NCBI RefSeq assembly: GCF_023100725.1
Contig: NZ_CP095501.1
Coordinates: forward strand, 2,852,001-2,916,000
Source: Arthrobacter antioxidans
Lineage (GTDB): Bacteria; Actinomycetota; Actinomycetes; Actinomycetales; Micrococcaceae
Direction: 5' to 3'
Length of the DNA: 64,000 nt
The notes under the pieces are model-generated. The model was not told the DNA's origin and did no database searches. It saw only the letters and a program-made list of their open reading frames with translations. Shown piece after piece: positions 32,835 through 41,342 of the stretch. How positions within the stretch are numbered: position 1 is the stretch's first letter; each line of letters opens with the position of its first letter. Both the position numbers and the translations under genes were made by a program.

Positions 32835-33224
32835 ATGGAATCTACCGAGATCGTCCGGCGGTACTGGTCGTCGGTGTGGAGCAGGGACTGGGCCGCGGTC
32901 GGGCGGACGCTCGCCCAGGACGTGATGGTGTTCTGGCCCGTCACCCGGGAGGTCATCCGCGGCAGGGACGACATGGTCGCGGTGAACTCCGAGCGCCCGA
33001 ACGGCTGGAGCATCGACGTGCTCGAGGTCTACGACGCCGGCGAGGTGGTGGTGTCCGAAGTGCAGGTGCCCCAGGAGGACGTCGGCATCTTCCGCGTCGT
33101 GTCCATCTGGACCGTGTCCGACGGCGTGATCACCTCGGGCCGGGAGTACTGGACCCTGTACGGCGGCGAGGAAGGCCCCGACTGGCGGCGGAAATACACC
33201 AGCATCGGCGACCTCCCCTCCTGA
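32835..33224 (+). CDS. SnoaL-like/NTF2-fold protein
   Basis: A 129-residue protein from ATG 32835 (MESTEIVRRYWSSVWSRDWA). The opening helix, VMVFWPVTREVIRGRDDMV and the later beta strands (RVVSIWTVSDGVITSGREYW) fit the cone-shaped NTF2 fold used by isomerases, hydrolases and binding proteins. It starts 9 nt after the isomerase gene, so it may be the fourth gene of that operon, though such proteins are also often unrelated to their neighbours. No catalytic residue can be named. Confidence 0.78.
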   Translation: MESTEIVRRYWSSVWSRDWAAVGRTLAQDVMVFWPVTREVIRGRDDMVAVNSERPNGWSIDVLEVYDAGEVVVSEVQVPQEDVGIFRVVSIWTVSDGVITSGREYWTLYGGEEGPDWRRKYTSIGDLPS

Positions 33225-33325
33225 GCGCCTCGGCACGGTCCGTGCGCGCACGGGACGAACGGCAGCCGCATCGTGGCCGACCGTTCCCGCGCCGCGCGGT
33301 ACTCCCGAGGCGGCCGGAGATCGAC

Positions 33326-33940
33326 CTAGCTGGCGACGAGGCTGCGGTACTGGGGGTTGTCCGCGAGGAAGGCCTGGACCTGGTCGCAGTACGGCAGGGC
33401 GGCCAGGCGACGCTTGTGGGCGTCGAGCAGGACCTTCTGGATGAGGACGCCCTCCAGCCCGGCCCCCTCGAAGGCTGCGGCGACGACGGTGCGGTGGAGC
33501 CGCAGGGTGCCCGCCCGCAGGGAGTAGGCGAGATAGCCCGCGAGCATCCCGTCCTGGAAGAGCTCGAAGCGATGGTTCATCGGGTTGTCGCGGAAGGCGC
33601 CGGGGCGCTCCGCTACTCCCGAGCCCTCGCGCGCATCGGCGGCGCGCCGCTCCAGCTCGTCGGCGAGGCGGTCGTAGTCCTCCTGGGCGCCGTACGGCGG
33701 GAAGTCGGCGTCGAGCACCTTGTACATCTGGTTGATCCAGCGGCGGAGCTCCCGCGTGGTGGTACCGGTGAACTCGTGGGGCAGGACCAGCGGTTCGATC
33801 GGCTGCTGGACCGCGGCGAGCCGGCCGGTGGCCATTCCGGGCCACGCGTCATACGCGGTGTCGTGACCGGTGGGGAGTGCGGGAGCTGCATCGTCATCGA
33901 GGCGGGCGGGAGCGGAGGAAGTCCGGGCTACGGGTGTCAT
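33326..33940 (-). CDS. GNAT-like N-acetyltransferase (YjdJ/NATD1 type), extended
   Basis: About 204 residues from ATG 33940; an in-frame ATG at 33994 lies upstream of the inferred transcription start. The C-terminal half matches the compact YjdJ/NATD1 acetyltransferases: NPMNHRFELFQDGMLAGYLAY, then LRLHRTVVAAAFEGAGLEGVL and PYCDQVQAFLADNPQYRSL, where the Cys is conserved in that group. The N-terminal 110 residues are an additional, partly disordered region. Substrate unknown. It has its own AT-rich promoter after tsaD. Confidence 0.82.
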   Translation of the reverse strand: MTPVARTSSAPARLDDDAAPALPTGHDTAYDAWPGMATGRLAAVQQPIEPLVLPHEFTGTTTRELRRWINQMYKVLDADFPPYGAQEDYDRLADELERRAADAREGSGVAERPGAFRDNPMNHRFELFQDGMLAGYLAYSLRAGTLRLHRTVVAAAFEGAGLEGVLIQKVLLDAHKRRLAALPYCDQVQAFLADNPQYRSLVAS

Positions 33941-33944
33941 GGCA

Positions 33945-33989
33945 TTGACCTTCAGGTCAGAAAGGAGCAGGCCGTTTTCTTGACCTTCA
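33945..33989. repeat. Two 10-bp direct repeats TTGACCTTCA
   Basis: Copies at 33945-33954 and 33980-33989, 35 bp apart, just upstream of the acetyltransferase start in its 5' untranslated region. They might be a regulator's tandem sites. Confidence 0.4.
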
Positions 33990-33992
33990 TCC

Positions 33993-34021
33993 AATCTAGC
34001 TGTCAGTTAGGTCGATGTAAA
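33993..34021 (-). promoter_or_regulatory. Promoter of the acetyltransferase gene
   Basis: On the minus strand TTTACA (34021-34016), 17-nt spacer, TAGATT (33998-33993). The arms CTAGCT (33996-34001) and AGCTAG (34021-34026) bracket it as a possible operator. Confidence 0.6.
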
Positions 34022-34073
34022 GCTAGTTTATCTAGTAATAAGCAGGCTCACCATCAGCGGTCCGCCCGGACTG

Positions 34074-35156
34074 CTAGCCCTCGGCGAGCATGATGCTCGT
34101 GACGGGGAGGGATGGGTCGGTCCCGAACGCGATCCCGCTCGGACTGCCTCCGTCCATCACGATCTGCGCTCCGAGCGCCGCGACCATCGCGCCGTTGTCC
34201 GTGCACAGCGACGGCGCGGGCACCGTCAGGATGATGCCGGCGGCAGCACACCGCTCACCGGTCAGCTCGCGGAGCCGTCGGTTGGCAGCCACTCCCCCAC
34301 CCAGCAGCAGATGGGTGATCCCGTGCTCGCGGCAGGCGAGGACGGCCTTCGACGTGATGATGTCCACCACGGCCTCCTGGAAGGACGCCGCGATGTCCGC
34401 CACCGGTACCTCCAGCCCTGCGGCCTCGTACTGCTCCACCGAGCGGGCGACGGCGGTCTTGAGACCGCTGAAGGACCAGTCGTAGCGGTGCGGCCCGGGC
34501 TCCTCCGCGCTGCCCATGTACTTGGGCTGCGAGAGACCGCGCGGGAAGCGGATGGCCGTCGGGTCGCCCAGCCGTGCCAGCCGGTCGATGGCCGGGCCCC
34601 CGGGATATCCGAGGCCCAGGATCCGGGCCGTCTTGTCGTAGGCCTCGCCCGCGGCGTCGTCGATCGTGGACCCGAGCAGTTCGACGTCGTGCGCGATGTT
34701 GCCCACGCGGAGGATCTCCGTGTGTCCCCCCGAGACGAGCAGCGCGCCGAGGTTCGGCGGCAGGCCGTCGCGGAACGTGCCGCCCACCATGCCGACCCCG
34801 ACGTGCGCCACGAGGTGGTTGACGGCGTAGAGCGGTTTGCCGGTGGCGACGGCGAGCGCCTTCGCTGCGGAGACGCCGACCATGAGGGCGCCGGAGAGTC
34901 CGGGGCCGGCGGTGACGGCGATGGCGTCGAGCTCGTCGAGCGTCATGCCGGCGTCGTCGAGCGCAGCACGGAGGGTCGGGACGAAGGCCTCGAGGTGCGC
35001 GCGCGAGGCGATCTCCGGGATGACGCCGCCGAAGCGGACGTGCTCGTCCATCGAGGAGGAGACGGTGTTGGCCAGCAGTTCGGTGCCGCGGACGATGCCG
35101 ATGCCGGTCTCGTCGCAGGAGGACTCGATGCCGAGGACCAGGGGGGCGGTGGTCAT
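34074..35156 (-). CDS. tsaD: tRNA t6A37 threonylcarbamoyltransferase TsaD
   Basis: A 360-residue ASKHA-fold enzyme that, with TsaB and TsaE, transfers threonylcarbamoyl to A37 of ANN-decoding tRNAs. It has the opening [16 protein letters not shown], the metal-site segment [14 protein letters not shown], and the nucleotide loop [29 protein letters not shown] lies near the C-terminus. Length is normal. Its ATG overlaps the rimI stop by 4 nt, so rimI-tsaD are coupled. Last gene of the alr-tsaE-tsaB-rimI-tsaD unit. Confidence 0.97.
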   Translation of the reverse strand: MTTAPLVLGIESSCDETGIGIVRGTELLANTVSSSMDEHVRFGGVIPEIASRAHLEAFVPTLRAALDDAGMTLDELDAIAVTAGPGLSGALMVGVSAAKALAVATGKPLYAVNHLVAHVGVGMVGGTFRDGLPPNLGALLVSGGHTEILRVGNIAHDVELLGSTIDDAAGEAYDKTARILGLGYPGGPAIDRLARLGDPTAIRFPRGLSQPKYMGSAEEPGPHRYDWSFSGLKTAVARSVEQYEAAGLEVPVADIAASFQEAVVDIITSKAVLACREHGITHLLLGGGVAANRRLRELTGERCAAAGIILTVPAPSLCTDNGAMVAALGAQIVMDGGSPSGIAFGTDPSLPVTSIMLAEG

Positions 35157-35620
35157 GGTGTTCCTCCGTCGTCCGCGGCCAGGACCAGCCGCATCACCCA
35201 GGCGTCCACGCCGTCGCGGTAGTACTTCTTCCGGGTGTGGATCTTGCGGAAACCGAACCGGACGTACAGGGCCTGGGCGCGGGGGTTGTCCGCCCGGACC
35301 TCCAGCATCACGTTGTCGGCGCCGCGCCGGCGGGACTCCTCGAGCAGCTCGGTGAGCAGCGCCCGCCCGATGCCCCGACCCTCGAAGCGCGGGAGGACGC
35401 CGATGGTCTGGATGTCCGCCGTCGCGTGGATCACCATGAGGCCCGCGTACCCGACGGCCTCACCGTCCACCTCGGCCACGAGGTAGCGCCGTGTGTCCGA
35501 CTGGAAGAACTCCGTGTAGAACATCTCCAGCGGCCAGGCGTCGGTGGGGAACAGTTCGTTCTCGAGCCGGCCGATCGTCTCGATGTCCTCGAAGGTCAGG
35601 TCCCGCAGCAGGAAGCTCAC
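35153..35620 (-). CDS. rimI: Ribosomal-protein-alanine N-acetyltransferase RimI
   Basis: A 155-residue GNAT enzyme starting at GTG 35620 inside the tsaB stop (GTGA overlap). The acetyl-CoA loop is [12 protein letters not shown] and the C-terminal signature [19 protein letters not shown] is that of RimI, which acetylates the N-terminus of ribosomal protein S18. The opening [20 protein letters not shown] and [13 protein letters not shown] are typical. It lies between tsaB and tsaD, as in many bacteria. Confidence 0.95.
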   Translation of the reverse strand: MSFLLRDLTFEDIETIGRLENELFPTDAWPLEMFYTEFFQSDTRRYLVAEVDGEAVGYAGLMVIHATADIQTIGVLPRFEGRGIGRALLTELLEESRRRGADNVMLEVRADNPRAQALYVRFGFRKIHTRKKYYRDGVDAWVMRLVLAADDGGTP

Positions 35621-36297
35621 GCCGTCGCCCGCTTCCTCGGCCCGGGCACCTGCGCGTCCGACTCCCGCAGGTAGAGCGGCGAGGTGTCCCGCAGGGGCGC
35701 GCCGGCGAGCAGCCGCAGGCGGGCCACGCGTGCCAGGGACGCGGCGTCCGGGTCCGACGCCGCGAAGGCGGGCACCCCGTCGACGTCGTCGGGGTACAGG
35801 CCTGCGGCGCGGCCGACGAGCGGCTGCCCCGCGGGGAGGGTGGAAGCGGTCCCGACGTGGGGACCGTCGAGGAGTTCGGGCAGGGCTCCGGGCTGCGACG
35901 GCGCACGGTATGCCGCCCAGTACACCTCGCCGCGGCGCGCATCCGTGCCCGCGAGGAACGCGCTGCCGGCCCGCACCGCACCAACCGCGGCGGCGTCGAA
36001 GGCCAGGGCGTCCAGGCTCATGACCCCGTGCAGCGGTACGTCCCACACGAAGCCGAGGGTCCGGGCGGTGACGAGACCGGCGCGCAGTCCGGTGAACGGA
36101 CCAGGGCCGACACCGGCGACGACGGCGTCGAGCTCGGTCCCCGTCACCCCGGCCTCGGCCAGGATCCGGTGCACCGCGGGCGCGAGGACCTCCGCGTGCG
36201 AGCGCGTGTCAGCACTGGCGAACCGGCAGACGACGGTGTCGTCGTGCAGGAGCGCCACGGTGGCCGCGGCGGAGGTGTCGAGGGCGAGGAGAAGCAC
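35617..36297 (-). CDS. tsaB: t6A synthesis protein TsaB
   Basis: A 226-residue paralog of TsaD with the ASKHA start LLLALDTSAAATVALL and the hallmark GVGPGPFTGLRAGLVTARTL. It acts as a dimer partner for TsaD and binds TsaE; it is not itself catalytic. The start ATG 36297 is 9 nt after the tsaE stop. Its stop overlaps the rimI GTG. Family length is about 220-230. Confidence 0.96.
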   Translation of the reverse strand: MLLLALDTSAAATVALLHDDTVVCRFASADTRSHAEVLAPAVHRILAEAGVTGTELDAVVAGVGPGPFTGLRAGLVTARTLGFVWDVPLHGVMSLDALAFDAAAVGAVRAGSAFLAGTDARRGEVYWAAYRAPSQPGALPELLDGPHVGTASTLPAGQPLVGRAAGLYPDDVDGVPAFAASDPDAASLARVARLRLLAGAPLRDTSPLYLRESDAQVPGPRKRATA

Positions 36298-36306
36298 CCG
36301 ACAAGC

Positions 36307-36855
36307 CTAGTCGAGCGCCAGCGCCGGCGGTCCGCCGCGCCAGCGTGGACCGGCGCCCGAGAGCGTGACGGTGCGCACCTCGTCCTCGCCGTCGTCGTCG
36401 AAGTCCGTGACCAGGCCTGCGCCGGGCCCGCCCCGACCGGTGCCGCCGAGCGGCCGGGTGATGTCCACGCGGAGCCAGCTGCCGGCCAGGTGCTCCACGC
36501 GTCCGGCGCCCCACTCGATGACCGTGACGTTGGCGTCGAGGGTGGCTTCGAGGTCGAGGTCGTCGACGGCGGCCGCGCTCTCGAGGCGGTAGGCGTCCAC
36601 ATGGACGAGGCCCGGCAGGCCGCTGCGCGAGCGGTGCTGGCGGACGAGCACGAAGGTGGGCGAGATGATGCGGCCCTCGACGGCGAGGCCCCGCCCGAGC
36701 CCCTGGGTGAACGTGGTCTTGCCCGCGCCCAGTTCACCCGAGAGGACCAGCAGGTCCCCCGCCCGCAGGTGCTGCGCGAGACCGACGGCGAGCGCCTGCA
36801 GCGCGGTGGCCGAGCCGACGTCGTAGGACGCCGACCAGTCAGGAGCCGGACTCAT
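36307..36855 (-). CDS. tsaE: t6A synthesis ATPase TsaE
   Basis: A 182-residue P-loop ATPase that drives turnover of the TsaBD complex. Walker A is LSGELGAGKTTFTQGLG, followed by ISPTFVLVRQH and VHVDAYRLES; VIEWG is the Walker B-like segment. A C-terminal stretch after about residue 125 (rich in Gly and Asp) is longer than in most TsaE. Its start overlaps the alr end by 17 nt. Confidence 0.95.
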   Translation of the reverse strand: MSPAPDWSASYDVGSATALQALAVGLAQHLRAGDLLVLSGELGAGKTTFTQGLGRGLAVEGRIISPTFVLVRQHRSRSGLPGLVHVDAYRLESAAAVDDLDLEATLDANVTVIEWGAGRVEHLAGSWLRVDITRPLGGTGRGGPGAGLVTDFDDDGEDEVRTVTLSGAGPRWRGGPPALALD

Positions 36856-38011
36856 CGCTGCCCTCCCGGGGTGCGTCGAGGTACACCCGTTCCACCCGGT
36901 CGCTGATGCGGGTGACCACCTCGTAGTTGATGGTCTGCGCGGCGGCGGCCCAGTCCTCGACGGGCGGCGCGTCCCGGCCGCCGAACAGGACGGCGCGTTC
37001 GCCCAGCGGGCTCGCCGGGGTGTCCACCAGGCCGGTGGCGCCGAAGTCGATGACGAGCTGGTCCATCGCGATCCGCCCCACCACGGGGTACACGCGCCCG
37101 CCCACCAGGACCGGCGCCCCGGTGGCGATGCGGGGGACGCCGTCCGCGTAGCCGACGGGGATGAGCCCCAGCGTGGTGGGCTTGCGGGTGCGGTACGCGT
37201 ACCCGTAGGAGACGCCCTGGCCCGCGGGCACCTCCTTGCAGTTCGCGACCGTGGTGCTGAACGTCATGACGGGCTGCAGCCCCAGGTCCTCGGACCCCTG
37301 GTCGGCGAAGGGCGAGAGCCCGTAGATGCCCAGGCCCACGCGCACCAGATCGAAATGGCAGTCGGGCCGCGAGAAGGTGGCGGGGGTGTTCGCGAGGTGC
37401 CGCACCTCGACGTCGATCCCTGCGGTCTCGGCGACGGCGACGGCGTCGCGGAACGCCTGCACCTGCAGGTCGGTCTCGGGCCGGGCGGGCTCGTCGGCGA
37501 CGGCCAGGTGGGAGAAGATCCCGACCACGCGGATCAGGCCTTCCTCCTGGTGGGCGACGGCGCGGCCGAGCAGGGCCTCCCACTGCTCCGGCGGGCAGCC
37601 GTTGCGGCCCAACCCGGTGTCGATCTTCAGGTGCACGATGGCGGGGCGCTCGAGCTCGCGCGCGGCGGCGACCACGTGCTCCAGCTCCCACCCGGAGATC
37701 CCCAGGTCCAGTCCGTGCTCCACGCCGGCGGTGAAGTCGGTCCGCACGGTGTGCAGCCAGGCGAGGATGGGCGCCTCGATGCCGGCCTTCCTCAGGGCGA
37801 CGCCCTCGCTGACGTGGGCCACGCCGAGCCACGCGGCGCCCGCCTCGAGCGCGGCGCGTGCCACCGGGAGCGCCCCGTGACCGTAGGCGTCGGCCTTCAC
37901 GACGGCCATCACGCGCGCGGGGTGCGCCACGTCGCGGAGGTGGCGGATGTTGTGCCGCAGCGCATCGAGGTCGATCTCTGCAGCGCGTTCGGGGAAAGTC
38001 ACCCGACCCAT
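36839..38011 (-). CDS. alr: Alanine racemase
   Basis: A 390-residue PLP enzyme interconverting L- and D-alanine for peptidoglycan. The PLP Lys is Lys39 in VMAVVKADAYGHG; the second-strand catalytic Tyr lies in LIPVGYADGVPR, and MDQLVIDFGATG is near the C-terminal beta domain. I place the start at ATG 38011 (MGRVTFPERAAEIDLDALRH); a GTG three codons on is possible and neither has a strong ribosome-binding site. First gene of the unit running into tsaE. Confidence 0.95.
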   Translation of the reverse strand: MGRVTFPERAAEIDLDALRHNIRHLRDVAHPARVMAVVKADAYGHGALPVARAALEAGAAWLGVAHVSEGVALRKAGIEAPILAWLHTVRTDFTAGVEHGLDLGISGWELEHVVAAARELERPAIVHLKIDTGLGRNGCPPEQWEALLGRAVAHQEEGLIRVVGIFSHLAVADEPARPETDLQVQAFRDAVAVAETAGIDVEVRHLANTPATFSRPDCHFDLVRVGLGIYGLSPFADQGSEDLGLQPVMTFSTTVANCKEVPAGQGVSYGYAYRTRKPTTLGLIPVGYADGVPRIATGAPVLVGGRVYPVVGRIAMDQLVIDFGATGLVDTPASPLGERAVLFGGRDAPPVEDWAAAAQTINYEVVTRISDRVERVYLDAPREGSDESGS

Positions 38012-38100
38012 TCTGCCAGTTCCGCCTGCACGTCCGCCGTCGGACGGGTGCGTGGGCGGTGGGCTTGCACCCGGCGATGCCGACCGGAAGAATCGAAGAC

Positions 38101-38679
38101 ATGTTCGATTCGGAGCGGGACGAGCGCACCTGTGAACTCCGCCGCGAGGACGGACGACCGTGCGGTGGGGCCGTGGGCGGAGCCCCCGTCGCGGTGTGCC
38201 GCGCGCATGCTGCGGTGATCGGCGACTGGGTGGCCGCCGAGTACGGCGTGACCGACGTCCTGCCCGGCGCATGCCGCGCCTGCGGCTCGCGCCTCGGGGT
38301 CCGGTACCCCTCCGCCTGGGTGTGCGCGGCCTGCGAGTGGCGGGTCGGGGACGTCCTCGACGACGGTCTGCCGCCGCCGCGCGTGGACATCGTGTACTAC
38401 CTCCGGTTCGGGGACCGCATCAAGATCGGCACGACGGCGAATCCGCGGCAGCGGCTCGCCCGCCTGTGGCATGACGAGGTGCTGGCGTTCGAGCAGGGGG
38501 ACCGGCTTCTGGAGTACCGCCGTCACCAGGAGTTCGCCGCCTCACGCCTCGGCCGGTCGGAGTGGTTCGCCGCGTCCCAGGACCTCGAGGAGCATGTCCG
38601 CGACCTCGCTGCGGGGGTCGAGGACCCGTGGGCGCGGTACGCCCGGTGGCTGGGCGAGGCCGCGGCGCGGCGCGGCTGA
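38101..38679 (+). CDS. GIY-YIG (T5orf172/Mug113-like) protein with zinc-ribbon cysteines
   Basis: A 192-residue protein from ATG 38101, with GGAAG upstream. The N-terminal half has paired cysteines (CELRREDGRPC, then CRAH; CRACGSRL and CAACEW), suggesting one or two zinc sites. Residues about 95-175 carry a GIY-YIG-like core: DIVYYLRFGDRIKIGTTANP, with Arg in RQRLARL and the Glu later in EYRRHQEF. Such T5orf172 domains are in phage and mobile proteins and may be nucleases. No mobile context is visible here. It is divergent from alr. Confidence 0.8.
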   Translation: MFDSERDERTCELRREDGRPCGGAVGGAPVAVCRAHAAVIGDWVAAEYGVTDVLPGACRACGSRLGVRYPSAWVCAACEWRVGDVLDDGLPPPRVDIVYYLRFGDRIKIGTTANPRQRLARLWHDEVLAFEQGDRLLEYRRHQEFAASRLGRSEWFAASQDLEEHVRDLAAGVEDPWARYARWLGEAAARRG

Positions 38680-38761
38680 ACAGCCCTGCGACGAAAAGCA
38701 AACACCAGGTGAACGGGGTGCCGGTTCGGTGAAGGGCACCTTAATGCATTAGAACTGTTTG

Positions 38762-39820
38762 ATGAAGTCCGCGCCCTTGATGACGGGGCATGCCCCCTAC
38801 AGACTCTTCCGCATCCCCTTCGCGGTGGCGGCTGCCTTCGCCGTGCTCACAGCCTTCGTGGCCGTGGCCTTCGGCTTGCCGCTGCGTGATCCCGACGGTT
38901 TCCTCGGCCCGAGCTACGTCCGCCTGCCCCTGCTCCTGGTGGCGCTGATCCTGGCGGACATGATCCCCTCCATGGTGCGCAGTCGGCCCGCCCGGGGGGA
39001 CGTGCTGCGCGCGGCGGCCGTCGAGATCCGTCGGCGCTGGCCGGTGCCCCGGCTGCTGGCGACGTCGCTGGGCCTGCTGACCTTCTACCTGGCGTACGTC
39101 GCGTACCGCAACATGAAGAGCTTCCTGCCGTTCGTCCGTGACCGGGTGACGGACCCGCTCCTGCAGGCGAGCGACCGCTGGCTCCTCGGCGGCGACCACC
39201 CCGGTGACGTGCTCCAGCAGATCCTCGGCACCGGGGCGAGCGCCCACATCCTGTCCGCCGTCTACGTGTCCTACCTCGTCTTCGTGCCCGTGTCCGTGGC
39301 CGCGGCGCTCGTCTGGTCGCGCAGGCTCTCGCAGGGCGCCTGGTATGTCACCGCGCTGTCCTTCAACTGGATCCTCGGGGCGCTCAGCTACTACGCCCTG
39401 CCCTCCCTGGGCCCGATCTACGTCGAACCGAAACACTTCGCGGACCTGCCGGATACGGCCGTCACCGCACTCCAGGAGTCCCTCTACCGGAACCGGGTAC
39501 GGGTCCTGGCCGACCCCCACGCCACCCAGTCGGTGCACGGCATCGCGGCCTTCGCCTCCCTGCACGTCTCGGTCGTCTTCACGGCCGCCGTCATGGCACA
39601 CCTGCTCCGCCTGCCGCGCGTGATCAAGGCGGCGCTCTGGGCCTACACGCTGCTCACCGCCCTCGCCACCGTCTACTTCGGCTGGCACTACGTCGTCGAC
39701 GTCGCCGCCGGTGCGCTCCTCGGTGCCCTCGCGATCTGGCTCGCAGCACGCGCGACACGGCCCGGGGACGCCGTGCCTCCCCGGGCGGCGCCGCTCCTGG
39801 CGACGGCGGGCCGCGTGTGA
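38762..39820 (+). CDS. PAP2 superfamily membrane phosphatase/inositolphosphotransferase-like
   Basis: A 352-residue membrane protein from ATG 38762; a TTG at 38759 immediately precedes it. About seven or eight helices are seen. The PAP2_3 (Aur1/Ipt1-like) signatures are LPSLGPIYVEPKHFADLP, HGIAAFASLHVSVVF and YFGWHYVVDVAAGALLG, the last two holding the catalytic His residues. It may act on a phospholipid or polyprenyl phosphate at the outer face of the membrane. The upstream 80 bp has two GGTGAA elements 20 bp apart, weakly reminiscent of PhoP boxes. Confidence 0.87.
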   Translation: MKSAPLMTGHAPYRLFRIPFAVAAAFAVLTAFVAVAFGLPLRDPDGFLGPSYVRLPLLLVALILADMIPSMVRSRPARGDVLRAAAVEIRRRWPVPRLLATSLGLLTFYLAYVAYRNMKSFLPFVRDRVTDPLLQASDRWLLGGDHPGDVLQQILGTGASAHILSAVYVSYLVFVPVSVAAALVWSRRLSQGAWYVTALSFNWILGALSYYALPSLGPIYVEPKHFADLPDTAVTALQESLYRNRVRVLADPHATQSVHGIAAFASLHVSVVFTAAVMAHLLRLPRVIKAALWAYTLLTALATVYFGWHYVVDVAAGALLGALAIWLAARATRPGDAVPPRAAPLLATAGRV

Positions 39821-39827
39821 GGTCCGG

Positions 39828-40964
39828 TCACGGGGCGCGGGGCGCGTCCCGGACCCCCTCGCAGGGGCGGACCGACGGCGAGGCGTCGGAATGCCGCGCG
39901 ATCGTCGCCGTCGCCCTGCGCGATGCCTGGCCCGGGACGTCGGACACGAGGTCCTCGAGGAAGGCGTAGCGGCGCAGCCACTGCTTCTGCATGCCGTCGC
40001 GCCCCGCGCTGACCCGGTGCCACCAGTCCGCGATGTCGCCCCAGCCGGGCGCCGCCAGCGAGCCGCCCACGTGCTGCACGGACAGCGAGGCGCACAGATT
40101 GGCGAACGCCAACCGGTCGGCGAGCGGGAATCCCGCCAGATCGGCCATGACGAAGGCGGCGGTGAAGCAGTCGCCCGCCCCCGTGGGGTCGTGGGCGGCC
40201 ACGGGAAGGGCCGGAACCCACTCCTCCTCCCCCGTGAGCGAGTCGATGGCGATCGCGCCGTGCTGCCCCACCGTGACGACGGCGACCGGCACGCGGTCGG
40301 CCAGCGAGTACAGCGCCTTCCACGGATCGTCCGTGCGCGTGTACGCCATGGCCTCGACGGCGTTCGGCATGAACGAGTAGAAGTGGTCGAGGGTGGCGAG
40401 CGTCTCGGGCGCCCACTCCCCGTCCGGGTCCCACCCCACGTCGCCGAACAGTTTCGTGCCGCGGGCCGCTGCGGTCTCCGCCCACGGTTCGATGTCCTGC
40501 TCCACGCCCACGACGGCGGCACGGCAGGAGGGCGGCGCTCCGATGAGCTCGGTGGCGCGCAGCGGCGCCGCGTGGCCGTGCGTCACCATGGACCGGTCCT
40601 GGTGCACGGAGAGGGACACCGTGACCGGGGAGTGCCACTGCCCGAAGACGCGCGACCTGGACAGGTCCACGTGTTCCTGGTCCTGCAGCACGTCCCAGTT
40701 GAACTGCCCGTAGCCGTCGTCGCCGAACGCGGCGGCGAGCGTGGTGCGCAGCCCGAGGCGGCTCGCGGCGATCGCCTGGTTCGCGATCCCGCCCGGACCG
40801 GAGCCCATGCCGTCGGTCCAGACCTCGGTGCCCGGCGCCGGAAGCTGCTCCAGCCCCGTGAAGACGATGTCGAAGAACACCTGGCCGGTGAGCAGCAGGT
40901 CGAACTCGGGCCCGTCTGGACCCCGCGTGGCTGCCAGTGGATCGAAGCGGTGCTGTTGGGCCAT
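39828..40964 (-). CDS. PfkB family carbohydrate kinase
   Basis: A 378-residue ribokinase-fold enzyme from ATG 40964. The first signature is GSGPGGIANQAIAASRLG and the second, with catalytic Asp, is DPTGAGDCFTAAFVMAD. The N-terminal sequence FDLLLTGQVFFDIVFTGL is typical. It phosphorylates a sugar or nucleoside with ATP. The C-terminal tail after about residue 325 is longer than usual. It is divergent from a small membrane protein and a GH4 glycosidase, and a shared substrate is plausible but unproven. Confidence 0.9.
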   Translation of the reverse strand: MAQQHRFDPLAATRGPDGPEFDLLLTGQVFFDIVFTGLEQLPAPGTEVWTDGMGSGPGGIANQAIAASRLGLRTTLAAAFGDDGYGQFNWDVLQDQEHVDLSRSRVFGQWHSPVTVSLSVHQDRSMVTHGHAAPLRATELIGAPPSCRAAVVGVEQDIEPWAETAAARGTKLFGDVGWDPDGEWAPETLATLDHFYSFMPNAVEAMAYTRTDDPWKALYSLADRVPVAVVTVGQHGAIAIDSLTGEEEWVPALPVAAHDPTGAGDCFTAAFVMADLAGFPLADRLAFANLCASLSVQHVGGSLAAPGWGDIADWWHRVSAGRDGMQKQWLRRYAFLEDLVSDVPGQASRRATATIARHSDASPSVRPCEGVRDAPRAP

Positions 40965-41087
40965 GTACGGCACCTTACTGGTCCGGCGGGAGGCCGGCCG
41001 TCCGCCGGAGCGACTGCCGTGCGAAATCACCCCGAGGGGCGAGGTTCCGGGCCTTCTTCCGTACGCTGGAGGCATGACAGGGACAGC

Positions 41088-41342
41088 ATGACCCCGGACA
41101 GGCCCACGGACCCGGACAGGGGCGCGGACATCCCCCGGCCCGCACGGGGAGCGGCACCCCTGCTGCCCCTGGGAGCCCGCCTCCTGATCGGCGTGGCGGC
41201 CGTGGTCTTCGCCGTCTCGCTCGGCTTCGTCCTCGCGTACACGACATCGGTCCCGGTCGTGGCGTGCGTCGTCATCGGCCTGGCACTCGCCGGCGCGCAG
41301 GTGTACGCGCTGCGGCGCGCCCTGTTCCGCGGCGGCCGATGA
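41088..41342 (+). CDS. Small two-helix membrane protein
   Basis: An 84-residue protein from ATG 41088, preceded by ACAGGGAC. After a proline-rich cytoplasmic start, two helices appear: LLIGVAAVVFAVSLGFVLAY and VVACVVIGLALAGAQVYALR. Its stop overlaps the GH4 start by 4 nt (ATGA), so the two are coupled. Function unknown; the coupling suggests conservation with the glycosidase. Confidence 0.7.
   Translation: MTPDRPTDPDRGADIPRPARGAAPLLPLGARLLIGVAAVVFAVSLGFVLAYTTSVPVVACVVIGLALAGAQVYALRRALFRGGR

Noticed and set aside
38705..38740. Two GGTGAA elements before the PAP2 gene as a PhoP box
   Set aside because: The repeats are 20 bp apart rather than in 11-bp steps and the intervening block does not match; left as a remark only.
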